From Frondihabitans sp. PAMC 28766 (GTDB lineage Bacteria; Actinomycetota; Actinomycetes; Actinomycetales; Microbacteriaceae), in assembly GCF_001577365.1 (NCBI RefSeq), contig NZ_CP014513.1, forward strand, positions 4,216,001 through 4,280,000: a stretch of DNA of 64,000 bases, written 5' to 3'. The number at the start of each line of letters is the position of its first letter. Within the stretch, counting starts at the first letter, position 1. Below are positions 42,693-50,808 of this stretch, piece by piece. Made by a program: the position numbers and the translations under genes. The notes below the pieces were generated by a model. That model was not told the origin of the DNA. It saw only the letters and a program-made list of their open reading frames with translations, and did not search any database.

Positions 42693-43600
42693 CGTGATCC
42701 TGCCTTCCCGGCGACGGCGGGGTTGACGCGGGCGCCATGCAGGGCCCGCTTCCGCCGCTTCCTGATCTCGCGGCGACGCAGCAGGATCCGGCCCGACTCG
42801 CCCGAGACGTCACGCAGCACGTCGGCCATGAGGTTGAGCGCCAGCACGGTCAGCATGATCAGCACGACGGGGAAGACCGGCGCCCACGCCTGATACGACA
42901 GATAGCCGAGGTCGCTCGAGAGCAGGCCGCCCCAGGTGGGAGCGGGCGGCTGCACGCCGATGCCGAGGAAGGTGAGGCTGGCGACGATGACGAGGCCGAC
43001 ACCGGTGGCGTTCGCGAAGGCGATGCCGACGGGCGCGATGACCTTCGGTCCGATGTGGCGGCGCAGCACCCACGAGGTGGAGGCGCCGCTCAGCACGGCC
43101 GCCTCGACGTACTGCGAGCTCGACACCGAGAAGGCGGCGGCTCGCGACACCCGGTAGAACATCGGGGCCAGCAGGATCCCGACGGCCAGCATGGCCTGCT
43201 GCAGCCCGTTGCCGAGAAGCGCCGTCATGGCGACCGCGAAGACGAGGAAGGGCAGGGCGATCAGGGTGTCCATGATGCGGAGGGTGAACCACTCGAAGAC
43301 GCGTCCGAGGTAGACCGAGAGGAGGCCCGGAATCGTGCCGACGATGAGGGCGATCGCCGCGACCTCGAACGCGCTGAGCACGCTGACCGGGGCGCCGGCG
43401 AGGATGCGCGAGAGCACGTCGCGACCGAGGTAGTCGGTGCCGAGCAAGTGCGCGCCCGACGGCGACGCCAGGATCGGCGTGCCGCCGGTCAGCGGGTTGT
43501 CGGGCGCGAGCAGCTTGCCGAACACCCCGAGGAAGAGGATGCACAGCAGTATGCCGGCGGAGACCCAGAACGACGGCAGGCGGATGAGTCGGCCGAACAT
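42689..43600 (-). CDS. ABC transporter permease (DppC-like)
   Basis: A 303-residue membrane protein with an N-terminal helix, an extracytoplasmic segment ending LLGTDYLGRDVLSRILAG (the DppC/OppC N-terminal signature) and five more helices. The EAA loop (VEAAVLSGASTSWVLRRHIG) contacts the ATPases. It lies 1 bp from the partner permease gene. Confidence 0.93.
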   Translation of the reverse strand: MFGRLIRLPSFWVSAGILLCILFLGVFGKLLAPDNPLTGGTPILASPSGAHLLGTDYLGRDVLSRILAGAPVSVLSAFEVAAIALIVGTIPGLLSVYLGRVFEWFTLRIMDTLIALPFLVFAVAMTALLGNGLQQAMLAVGILLAPMFYRVSRAAAFSVSSSQYVEAAVLSGASTSWVLRRHIGPKVIAPVGIAFANATGVGLVIVASLTFLGIGVQPPAPTWGGLLSSDLGYLSYQAWAPVFPVVLIMLTVLALNLMADVLRDVSGESGRILLRRREIRKRRKRALHGARVNPAVAGKAGSR

Positions 43601-43601
43601 G

Positions 43602-44714
43602 TCAGACCCCTCTCTTCGCGGCGGGATCGATGCGGTTGAGGGCGATGTTGATGAGCAGGTTGAAGCCGACCACGATGACGATGGAGACGACGAGCACCCC
43701 TTCGACGCTCGGCACGTCGCCGTGGAGGGCCGACGTCGACGCGAAGACGCCGTAGCCTGCGAGCCCGAAGATCGACTCGGTGACGACAGCGCCGCCGAGC
43801 AGGGTGGGGAAGGTGAGCCCGACGTAGGCCAGCGCGGGGCCGCCGCCGTTCCGGAGCACGTGCGTGAAGAAGATGCGGCGCGGGCTGAGCCCGTGCACGA
43901 TGGCGCCGGTGATGTAGTTCTGGCCGTAGGTCGTGACGAGCCCGGCCCGCAGCTGCCTCGCGACGCCGGTGATCATGTCGAAGCTGAGGGCGATGGCCGG
44001 CAGGATGATGTGACTGAACCAGATGCTGAAGCCCTGGTGCAGCGACACGTAGCCGGCGGACGGCAGGATCTTGAACTGCACCGCGAACACCGCGACCAGG
44101 ATCACGCCGACCGTGAAGGGCGGCATCGACGCCATCACCGACGTCACGGCCGTCACGGTGCGGTCGAGCCACGAGGCCCGGAAGAGCGCAGCCAGCGTGC
44201 CGAGGATCGCCCCGACGACGACGCCGATGATCAGGGCCAGCACCGCCACCGAGAGGCTGATGCCGATCCGCTGCCCGATGAGGGTCGACACCGAGATGCC
44301 GTCGACCCAGCTCTGGCCGAGCGAGCCGTGCAGCAGGTCGGTGAACCAGTTCCAGTACTGCACGATGAACGGCCGGTCGAGCCCGTACTGGTGGTTCAGC
44401 CGGGCGACGGCGGCAGGCGTGGCCGCGTCGCCCAGCTGAACGTAGGCCGGGTTGAGACCCGACAGGGTGCCCAGCAGGAAGGTGATGAAGGTGCCGAACA
44501 GGAACACCGGGATGAAGACCAGGAACGGGCGCAGGATCGCGAACCCCACGCGGCGTGCGCGCAGGGAGCCCGTCGTGCGTGGCTCGCGCCGACGCGCGAC
44601 CGCCACCCGTCTCACTTCGATCTCGCGGCGTGCGCGCAGGGAGCCCGTCGTGCGTGGCTCGCGCCGACGCGCGACCGCCACCCGTCTCACTTCGATCTCG
44701 GTGCCTGTGGCCAT
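43602..44714 (-). CDS. ABC transporter permease (DppB-like) with a duplicated N-terminal segment
   Basis: A 370-residue DppB/OppB-type permease: IPVFLFGTFITFLLGTLSG in helix 1, GLDRPFIVQYWNWFTDLLHG, GQSWVDGISVSTLIGQRIGI, and the EAA loop TYGQNYITGAIVHGLSPRRI. The first 55 residues are unusual: after MATGT comes the basic segment EIEVRRVAVARRREPRTTGS-LRARR encoded twice by a perfect 75-bp tandem duplication. A start after the repeats is conceivable but no better ribosome-binding site was seen. The SBP gene stops 7 bp upstream. Confidence 0.9.
   Translation of the reverse strand: MATGTEIEVRRVAVARRREPRTTGSLRARREIEVRRVAVARRREPRTTGSLRARRVGFAILRPFLVFIPVFLFGTFITFLLGTLSGLNPAYVQLGDAATPAAVARLNHQYGLDRPFIVQYWNWFTDLLHGSLGQSWVDGISVSTLIGQRIGISLSVAVLALIIGVVVGAILGTLAALFRASWLDRTVTAVTSVMASMPPFTVGVILVAVFAVQFKILPSAGYVSLHQGFSIWFSHIILPAIALSFDMITGVARQLRAGLVTTYGQNYITGAIVHGLSPRRIFFTHVLRNGGGPALAYVGLTFPTLLGGAVVTESIFGLAGYGVFASTSALHGDVPSVEGVLVVSIVIVVGFNLLINIALNRIDPAAKRGV
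44551..44700. repeat. Perfect 75-bp tandem duplication in the permease gene
   Basis: Units 44551-44625 and 44626-44700 are identical over all 75 bp, beginning CGGCGTGCGCGCAGGGAGCC. The length keeps the frame and duplicates 25 basic residues at the permease N-terminus. Lack of any divergence suggests a very recent event. Confidence 0.95.
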
Positions 44715-44721
44715 GCTTCGA

Positions 44722-46281
44722 TCAGCTCCCTGAGATGGTGACGCCGGTCCAGGTGATCTTCGCCGGGATCTTCGGGATGCTCGAGACCGACTTCGACTTG
44801 ACGAAGAGATTCGGCACCGTGTCGGTGAAGACGAGACCGGTAGTGGCCATGCCGGCCGCGGTGGCCGCCTGGATGTTCTTCTGGTAGTCGGCGGAGTTCA
44901 GCGGGGTGGCCAGAGCCTTCGCGACGGCCGCCTCGTAGGCGGTGCCGCCGTCCTTGCCGCTGAGGTTGAGCGCGCCCGCCGCACCGAAGTGCGCCTGGAG
45001 CGTCTGCACCGGCGAGTCGCGACCGGTGGTGCCGTAGGTCGAGATCGGCAGCTTCTTGGCGAAGAACGACGTCGCCCAGTTGGGGTCGACCTTGAGGGTC
45101 GCGTCGATGCCGACGGCCTTCAGCTGCGCCTGGAGCAGCTCGTTCTCGGCTGTGCCGACGGCGGTGCCGACGGTGAGCGTCACGGACAAGCCCTTCGGGT
45201 AACCCGCCGCTGCCAAGAGGGCCTTCGCCTTCGAGACGCTGAACGGATACTTGTTCGCGACGCTCGAGTTGTAGGCGATGTAGCCCTTCGGGAAGGGCTC
45301 GTACGCCGGGGTGCCGTAGCCGAAGTCGGCCTGGCTCACGATCTGCTGGCGGTCGATCGCGTAGTTCACGGCCTCGAGCACCTTCGGGTTGTTGAAGGGC
45401 GCGATCGACGTGTTGACACTGAGGTTGTTCGCGTTGAAGCCGGGCTGGTCGACCACGTCCAGGCCGGCGGCCTTGGCCGACTTCGCCTGGCTCGTCGCCA
45501 GGTCGGCGAAGTTGTAGACGCCGCTCTGGATGCCCGAGACGACCTGGGTCGGGTCGATGCCGAACGAGACGGTCACGTTCTTGATGTGGATGTCTTTCGC
45601 GTCCCAGTAGTACGGGTTCTTGACGAACGTCGCCTTGGCGCCCGCCTCGACGGTGACTGCCTTGAACGGGCCCGCGCCTTCGGGTTTCTGGTTGAGCTCG
45701 GCGGTGGTGTACTTCGGGTTGGTGATCTGGCCGACACGCTCGGCGAGCACGAGGGGCAGCTGGTAGTCGGCCTGGCTCAGGTTGAGCACGACGCTCGTGG
45801 CGCTCGGAGTGTCGATCGACTTGATCACCGAGATGCCCTCGCCGACGAGCGCCGACGTCTTCTGGCTCTGCGCGCGCAGCAGGTAGTCCTTGACCGCCGT
45901 GGCGTTCAGGGCAGAGCCGTCGGAGAACTTCAGGCCGGAGCGCAGGGTGAAGGTGACCTGGGTTCCTGCCGAGTTGTACTTCCAGCTCTTCGCGAGAGCC
46001 GGCACGGCCTCGCCCTGGGTGTTCGTGCTGGTCAGCGAGGCGTAGGCCAGCTGGGTCACGCGGAAGGTCGCACCGGAGCCGTTGACCACCGGGTCCCAGC
46101 TCGTGGGATCCTGCGCCGACGCCCAGTTGAGCGTGCCGTTGTCGCCTGACGCGGCACCCGTGCTAGACGTCGTGCCGGAGGCCGTGGTGCAGCCGGCGAG
46201 GACGAGCGTGACGGCGGCGAGCGACGCGGCGACGGCTGCGACCCTGGCTCTCGGCGAGCGAATCGGGGGTGTGAGTTTCAC
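44722..46281 (-). CDS. ABC transporter substrate-binding lipoprotein (family 5, peptide/opine/nickel type)
   Basis: A 519-residue exported binding protein. A basic start (MKLTPPIRSPRARVA) and hydrophobic core end in the lipobox LVLAGC, so it is lipid-anchored. The mature part has family-5 features: LNWASAQDPTSWDPVV, VTFTLRSGLKFSDGSALNAT and VLEAVNYAIDRQQIV. The start is GTG at 46281 with GGGAGA 7 bp upstream. It would give the importer its specificity, probably for the compound oxidised by the flanking monooxygenases. Confidence 0.93.
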   Translation of the reverse strand: MKLTPPIRSPRARVAAVAASLAAVTLVLAGCTTASGTTSSTGAASGDNGTLNWASAQDPTSWDPVVNGSGATFRVTQLAYASLTSTNTQGEAVPALAKSWKYNSAGTQVTFTLRSGLKFSDGSALNATAVKDYLLRAQSQKTSALVGEGISVIKSIDTPSATSVVLNLSQADYQLPLVLAERVGQITNPKYTTAELNQKPEGAGPFKAVTVEAGAKATFVKNPYYWDAKDIHIKNVTVSFGIDPTQVVSGIQSGVYNFADLATSQAKSAKAAGLDVVDQPGFNANNLSVNTSIAPFNNPKVLEAVNYAIDRQQIVSQADFGYGTPAYEPFPKGYIAYNSSVANKYPFSVSKAKALLAAAGYPKGLSVTLTVGTAVGTAENELLQAQLKAVGIDATLKVDPNWATSFFAKKLPISTYGTTGRDSPVQTLQAHFGAAGALNLSGKDGGTAYEAAVAKALATPLNSADYQKNIQAATAAGMATTGLVFTDTVPNLFVKSKSVSSIPKIPAKITWTGVTISGS

Positions 46282-46340
46282 TGGTTCTCCCTGGCGGCGG
46301 GGGTCGTGCGGGGGTAACGACCTCGGGTGCACCGCGCGTT

Positions 46341-46367
46341 GTGAAGCGATGATCGCAGGCGCTTCAC
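46341..46367. promoter_or_regulatory. Inverted repeat between monooxygenase and SBP genes
   Basis: GTGAAGCG - 11 nt - CGCTTCAC is a perfect 8-bp inverted repeat in the 159-bp gap, about 60 bp before the SBP start. It could be an operator for the transporter genes or an attenuator. No regulator is encoded nearby. Confidence 0.45.
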
Positions 46368-46440
46368 TGAGCCTGCTCGGTGCGCGACACACGGCGTCAC
46401 ACGGTTACGAAGTGTTGCGATAAGCGGCGACAGTCGTTGC

Positions 46441-47790
46441 CTAAGCGAGCACCTTCTGTGAGCGGCGAGCGGTATGGCGGTTCTCGGGGACGGGGAGCCC
46501 GAGGTTGCCGCGCAGGGTCGACGACTCGTACTCGGTGCGGAAGATGCCGCGCTGCTGCAAGAGCGGCACGACGTCGTCGACGAAGCGCCTGAACTGCGAC
46601 GGCTGCTCGAGGTAGATGTTGAACCCGTCGACGGCACCGCCGGTGAACCACTCCTCGATGAGGTCGGCCACGTGCTCGGGCGTGCCGACGAAGTGGCCGC
46701 GCTTCGGCGCCGAGAATCGCTCGACGGTCTGGCGCAGCGTCAGGCCCTCGGCGAGAGCGGTGTCGGTGATCTCGTCGGCGCGGGTCTTCCAGGCGAGCGT
46801 CGCGATCTCGCGCACGTCGGGGAAGGGTGCCTCGGTGTCGTACCCGCTGAAGTCGTACCAACCGAACGCGCGACCGAACTCGGCGCGGGCCCGGTCGAAG
46901 TCCCAGTTCATGTCGTTGGCCCGCTGCTCGAGCGCGCGCGCCTCGTCGTCGGTGTCGCCGATGAAGAAGCGGACACCCGGCTGGATCAGGAGGTCGTCGC
47001 AGCGACGCCCGGCCTCGGCCGCGCGACGGCGCATGTCGTCGCGGAAGGCCTTCGTCTTCTCGAAGCTCTCGCCGTGCGTGAAGATGCCCTCGCCGAGCTG
47101 GGCCCCGAGGTCGCGGCCCTGGTCGGAGTCGCCGCCCTGGAAGATGACCGGCTGACCCTGCGCCGAGCGCTCGATGTTGAGCGGGCCGACGATCTTCGGG
47201 AAGTAGGTGCCCTGGTGGTCGAGGGTGTGCTGCTTGGAGGGGTCGAAGAACGCCCCAGTCTCGCGGTCGCGAGGGAAGGCGTCGTCCTCGTAGGAGTCCC
47301 AGAGGCCCTGGATGACCTCGATCGCCTCGTGGGCGCGGCCGTAGCGGGTGTCGTAGTCGTAGTGCTCGTCACGGCCGTAGTTGCCCGAGGTGCCCGAGTC
47401 GCCTGTCGTCACGACGTTCCAGCCGGCGCGTCCCCGGCTGATCAGGTCGAGGGAGGCGAAGCGGCGGGCCAGGTTGAACGGGTCGTTGTACGAGGTGGTC
47501 GCGGTGCCGACGAGACCGATGTTCTTCGTCGTGACGGCGAGCGCCGAGAGCAGGGTGAACGGCTCGAGGCGGTTGAGGTAGTGAGGCGGCGAGTTCGGCG
47601 TGATGAACTGGCTGTCGACGATGAAGACCAGGTCGAACTTGCCCTCTTCGGCGACGCGAGCCTGTTCGATGTACCAGTCGACGTTGACGCTCGAGTCGAG
47701 GGGCAGATCGTCGTAGAGCCAGGTCTTGGGGCGACCGGGGCCGCCGGCACCGGTCAGGATCACGCCGAGGTGGAGACTGCGTTCGGTCAT
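46441..47790 (-). CDS. LLM class flavin-dependent monooxygenase, first gene of the transport/oxidation operon
   Basis: A 449-residue paralog of the monooxygenase at the other end of the operon, sharing long identical stretches such as SRGRAGWNVVT and NYGRDEHYDYDTRYGRA. MTERSLHLGVILTGAGGPGR is the start; PVIFQGGDSDQGRDLGAQLG and LRGNLGLPVPENRHTARRSQ mark the end. Like relatives acting on chelators or organosulfur compounds it should use FMNH2 from an unlinked reductase. The two paralogs may act on successive intermediates or be partly redundant. The promoter presumably lies in 47791-47925, shared with the divergent MFS gene. Confidence 0.93.
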   Translation of the reverse strand: MTERSLHLGVILTGAGGPGRPKTWLYDDLPLDSSVNVDWYIEQARVAEEGKFDLVFIVDSQFITPNSPPHYLNRLEPFTLLSALAVTTKNIGLVGTATTSYNDPFNLARRFASLDLISRGRAGWNVVTTGDSGTSGNYGRDEHYDYDTRYGRAHEAIEVIQGLWDSYEDDAFPRDRETGAFFDPSKQHTLDHQGTYFPKIVGPLNIERSAQGQPVIFQGGDSDQGRDLGAQLGEGIFTHGESFEKTKAFRDDMRRRAAEAGRRCDDLLIQPGVRFFIGDTDDEARALEQRANDMNWDFDRARAEFGRAFGWYDFSGYDTEAPFPDVREIATLAWKTRADEITDTALAEGLTLRQTVERFSAPKRGHFVGTPEHVADLIEEWFTGGAVDGFNIYLEQPSQFRRFVDDVVPLLQQRGIFRTEYESSTLRGNLGLPVPENRHTARRSQKVLA

Positions 47791-47925
47791 GGTTGTGCCT
47801 TCCGGGTTGGCTGTGCCTTCAGGTTCGACTGGCTCTCCCGAGTGTTGTCGCCGTGTCTTTGAATGGCCTATGGCGAGCCTTTATGTTGCGCAGTGTGACG
47901 CTGTGGGTCGCCTTAGGCTGGAGCG

Positions 47926-49307
47926 GTGAACACTACCGACGTCGACACCCGGGGTGCCGGCGTCTTCAGCCGGCAGTACCTCCTCTCGACCGTCGGCATG
48001 GTCGTCCTGATCGGCATCGCGGCGTTCGAGTCGCTGGCCGTGACCACCGTCATGCCGACGATCAGCCGCGAGCTGCGCGGTGAGGCGCTCTACTCGCTGA
48101 GCTTCGCGGCCCCCTCGCGACGAGCCTCGTCGGCATGGTCGTCGCCGGCAACTGGGCCGACCGCTCGGGGCCGCGCGCCGTCGTGATCGCGTCGATGATC
48201 ACCTTCGGCGCAGGGCTCCTGGTCGTCGGCACGAGCCCCACCATGACGGTCCTGCTGCTCGGCCGGCTGCTGCAGGGCTTCGGCTCGGGGGCCCTGATCG
48301 TCGGCCTCTACGTGATCGTCTCGCGGCTCTACCCGCCGTCGCTGCACCCGTCGGTCTTCGCCGGGTTCGCCGCCGCGTGGGTGATCCCCGGGCTCGTCGG
48401 GCCCGTGATCGCGGGCTCGGTGACGCAGGCGTTCGGCTGGCACTGGGTGTTCATCGGGGCATTGGCGGCGTGCGTGCCGGCGGTGGCGATGATCGTGCCG
48501 AGCCTCCGGAAGCTGCCGCGTGAGGATCCTGCCGCCTCGGGGGTGTCGTGGAGCCTCTCGCGCATCGCATGGTCGGCCGGTGCCGCAGCCGCGGTGGTCG
48601 CGCTCAACCTGTTGAACGAGGTGCCCACGTGGGCGAAACCTCTGGTCGTAGTGCTCGCCGTCGCGCTGCTGGCGGTCGCCCTGCGCCCCCTGCTGCCGAA
48701 GCGCACGCTGCGAGCCGCGGCCGGCGTGCCGACACTCGTTCTGATGCGCGGGCTCGTCAGCGCGGCGTTCACGGGCGGTGACATCTACATCCCCTACCTG
48801 CTGGTGTCGCTCTTCGGGTTCGAGCCCGCGGCGTCCGGGCTGACGCTCACGCTCGGATCGGTGAGCTGGGCGCTGGCCAGCTGGATCCAGGGGCGGCTCG
48901 GCTCGCGGCCCCGGCAACTCGTCGGCATCCGCATCGGAGTCGTGCTCATCCTCGTCGGGATCCTGGCGGCCCTCTCGACCGCACTGTTGCACCTCTCGCC
49001 CGTTGTGATCATCGTGGGCTGGACGATCACAGGGTTCGGCATGGGCTTCATGTACCCGCGGTTCGCGGTGCTGACCCTCAAGTGGTCGGGCGACGACGAG
49101 AAGGGCTTCAACAGCTCGGCGCTCACGATCGCCGACTCGGCCGGCGGCGCCGTCGTGCTGGCGCTGGCGGGCGCGGCGTTCGGTGTGCTCGGCGGGGCCG
49201 GGGCGGCGGGGGCGTTCGTGGCGTGCTTCGGGATCGCAGGAGCCGTGGCCGTCGTCGCACTCGGCGTCAGCGGGCGGGCGATCCCGCGGGCTCTGCGGGC
49301 GGAGTAG
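47926..49307 (+). pseudogene. Frameshifted MFS transporter
   Basis: The first frame starts GTG (MNTTDVDTRGAGVFSRQYLL) and covers helix 1 (VGMVVLIGIAAFESLAVTTV) to YSLSFAAP. The CCCCC run at 48110-48114 needs one more base to continue LATSLVGMVVAGNWADRSGP (motif A) and the remaining 11-13 helices to 49307, giving 460 residues. The rest, including TGGDIYIPYLLVSLFGF and GWTITGFGMGFMYPRF, is intact. It is divergent from the monooxygenase/ABC operon and might export its products. The lesion may be a sequencing error. Confidence 0.85.
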
Positions 49308-49355
49308 CGCTCGCGCGGGGCGCCTGACGAGCGCTTCGCCTGTCAGACTGGGGCC

Positions 49356-49751
49356 ATGGCAACTCTTTCGTACGACGTCACCGTCAGCCGCGACGGGGCC
49401 GCATGGCTCCTCGAGATCGCACCAATCGACGGCACGGCCGAGGCCCGCTGGCTGGGCGAGTCCGAAGACGTCGCGCGCGCGTTCATCGCCGACTTCGAAG
49501 GCGTCGACCCGTCCGATGTCGAGATCGCGCTGACCGTGGTCTACCCCGGCGAGACCGCCGGCTACCTCGATGAGGCGGCGAACCAGCGGGCCATCTCGGC
49601 CACGGCCCTCGAAGACGAGTGGCTGGCCCTCGCGAACGCCGCCCACGAGCTCGACGAGGCCGGCGTCACGAAGCGCGACATCGGCGACATCCTCGGCCTC
49701 GCCGTGCCGCGGGTGCGCAAGATCCTGCGCGGCGGGCCGCGCGACCAGTAA
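49356..49751 (+). CDS. HicB-like small protein
   Basis: A 131-residue protein whose first 70 residues look like the HicB partial RNase H fold (YDVTVSRDGAAWLLEIAPID, SEDVARAFIADFEG) and whose last 45 residues contain a helix-turn-helix-like segment (EAGVTKRDIGDILGLAVPRV). HicB antitoxins pair with HicA toxins, but no hicA-sized gene lies on either side, so it may be an orphan regulator. A nested hairpin follows immediately. Confidence 0.7.
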   Translation: MATLSYDVTVSRDGAAWLLEIAPIDGTAEARWLGESEDVARAFIADFEGVDPSDVEIALTVVYPGETAGYLDEAANQRAISATALEDEWLALANAAHELDEAGVTKRDIGDILGLAVPRVRKILRGGPRDQ

Positions 49752-49752
49752 G

Positions 49753-49828
49753 CCGGGCTTCGCACCACGCGATTCGCTTCGCGCCGCTGAATCCCGTGGC
49801 GCGAACGGGATCGCGTGGTGCGACCCGG
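49753..49828. terminator. Nested hairpin between convergent genes
   Basis: CGCACCACGCGAT (49761-49773) pairs perfectly with ATCGCGTGGTGCG (49810-49822), and inside it TTCGCGCC pairs with GGCGCGAA. Outer bases CCGGG/CCCGG extend the stem. It is unrelated in sequence to the dispersed palindromic family. It probably terminates the HicB-like and NRDE genes. Confidence 0.6.
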
Positions 49829-49845
49829 GTGCCGTCGGCACCTGC

Positions 49846-49885
49846 GCGTCAGCGCGTCAGCGCGTCAGCGCGTCAGCGCGTCAGC
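49846..49885. repeat. 8-bp tandem repeat at the end of the NRDE gene
   Basis: Five units of GCGTCAGC; the last contributes the stop codon (TGA at 49883-49881) of the NRDE gene. Confidence 0.85.
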
Positions 49886-50642
49886 GCCAGTCGAGCGCAC
49901 CCTCGAGATGGCCCGGGTGCGCGAGCCGGGCGTGCTTCAGCAGCACCTCGCCGGGCCGCAGCGCCACCACCGACACCGACAGCGACGCGTAGCGATGGCC
50001 ATCGATCTCGTCGCTGCGGAAGAGCGCCTCGTCGTCGTCGGTCGGGAGGTGCGAGCTGGCCCGCAGCACGTCGAGCCAGGTGTCCCAGCTGCCGCCGTCG
50101 AGCGGGCCGTCCGGCCGCGCGGCCGCCCTGAACTCGGGCAGCCAGCGCACCTCGCGCGGCACGCTCGCGACGTCGGGGCCCTCGTGCGTGATCACGTGCA
50201 CACCGGGAGCGAGGGCCGTGGTCACCACGTCGCGGCCGTCCCACGCCGTGTAGCGGATGCCGCCGGGCGAGGCCTCGACGAGGTTGAAGGTGCGGGTCTT
50301 CGGGTGGCGGGCCGTGGCATCCTGCCACCCGCCGTCGGCCCCCGCCGAAGCGGCCGGGCTCACGGCGTCGAGCGGCAGGATGCCACGGGTCACCCACCCG
50401 CCACGGGGCTCGGGCGTCTGCTCGTGGCGATTCAGCACGACCGCGGCCCTCGACGTCGCGTCGTCGACGGCGAGCCACGCACCCCCGGCCTCCCGGTCGC
50501 GGATGCCCCGCACGCTCGGCCCCCGCTCGGGCCACCACGCCCCCGGCGGGTCCCACGGGCGGTCGACCGACTCGTCGCGGAGACCCAGCATCACCACCGG
50601 GTACACGGCGGACGGGTCGAGGCTCATGACGACGGTGCACAC
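49881..50642 (-). CDS. NRDE (TANGO2-like) family protein
   Basis: A 253-residue NRDE-family protein. The GTG at 50642 gives the family start MCTVVMSL with Cys2, followed by VVMLGLRDESVDRPWDPPG (the RDE motif) and GGAWLAVDDATSRAAVVLNR. The signature Asn-Arg-Asp-Glu is mostly preserved. Eukaryotic TANGO2 is linked to heme or lipid trafficking; the bacterial role is unknown. The start is chosen by the conserved MCTVV, not by a ribosome-binding site. Palindromic copy 12 lies directly upstream, possibly in the leader. Confidence 0.82.
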   Translation of the reverse strand: MCTVVMSLDPSAVYPVVMLGLRDESVDRPWDPPGAWWPERGPSVRGIRDREAGGAWLAVDDATSRAAVVLNRHEQTPEPRGGWVTRGILPLDAVSPAASAGADGGWQDATARHPKTRTFNLVEASPGGIRYTAWDGRDVVTTALAPGVHVITHEGPDVASVPREVRWLPEFRAAARPDGPLDGGSWDTWLDVLRASSHLPTDDDEALFRSDEIDGHRYASLSVSVVALRPGEVLLKHARLAHPGHLEGALDWR

Positions 50643-50660
50643 GGTCTCCACGCTAGCCGC

Positions 50661-50753
50661 CCCGTCGGTAAAACCGGACTTCCGTGCCGCCCCGACCACC
50701 GAGATGCGAAGCCGGCTGCTGCGCCGAACGAATCTCCGGTTTTTCCGACGGGG
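50661..50753. repeat. Palindromic element copy 12
   Basis: Ends CCCGTCGGTAAAACCGGACT and AATCTCCGGTTTTTCCGACG. The terminal pairing is GTCGG/CCGAC, compensatory to GTTGG/CCAAC of other copies. It lies between the divergent NRDE and coaBC genes. Confidence 0.88.
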
Positions 50754-50768
50754 CGACGACGGGGCGAC
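50747..50768. repeat. 11-bp tandem repeat starting in the end of palindromic copy 12
   Basis: Two units of GACGGGGCGAC; the first overlaps the element's terminus and a partial third (GACG) follows. Confidence 0.8.
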
Positions 50769-50808
50769 GACGTGGGGCAGACTGGAGTGACCGAGCTGGA
50801 GGAGCACC

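Noticed and set aside
37753-47790. Naming the operon as nitrilotriacetate or dibenzothiophene degradation
   Set aside because: LLM family similarity does not fix substrate, and no flavin reductase or pathway-specific gene is present.
49356-49751. HicAB toxin-antitoxin module
   Set aside because: No hicA-sized reading frame precedes or follows the HicB-like gene.
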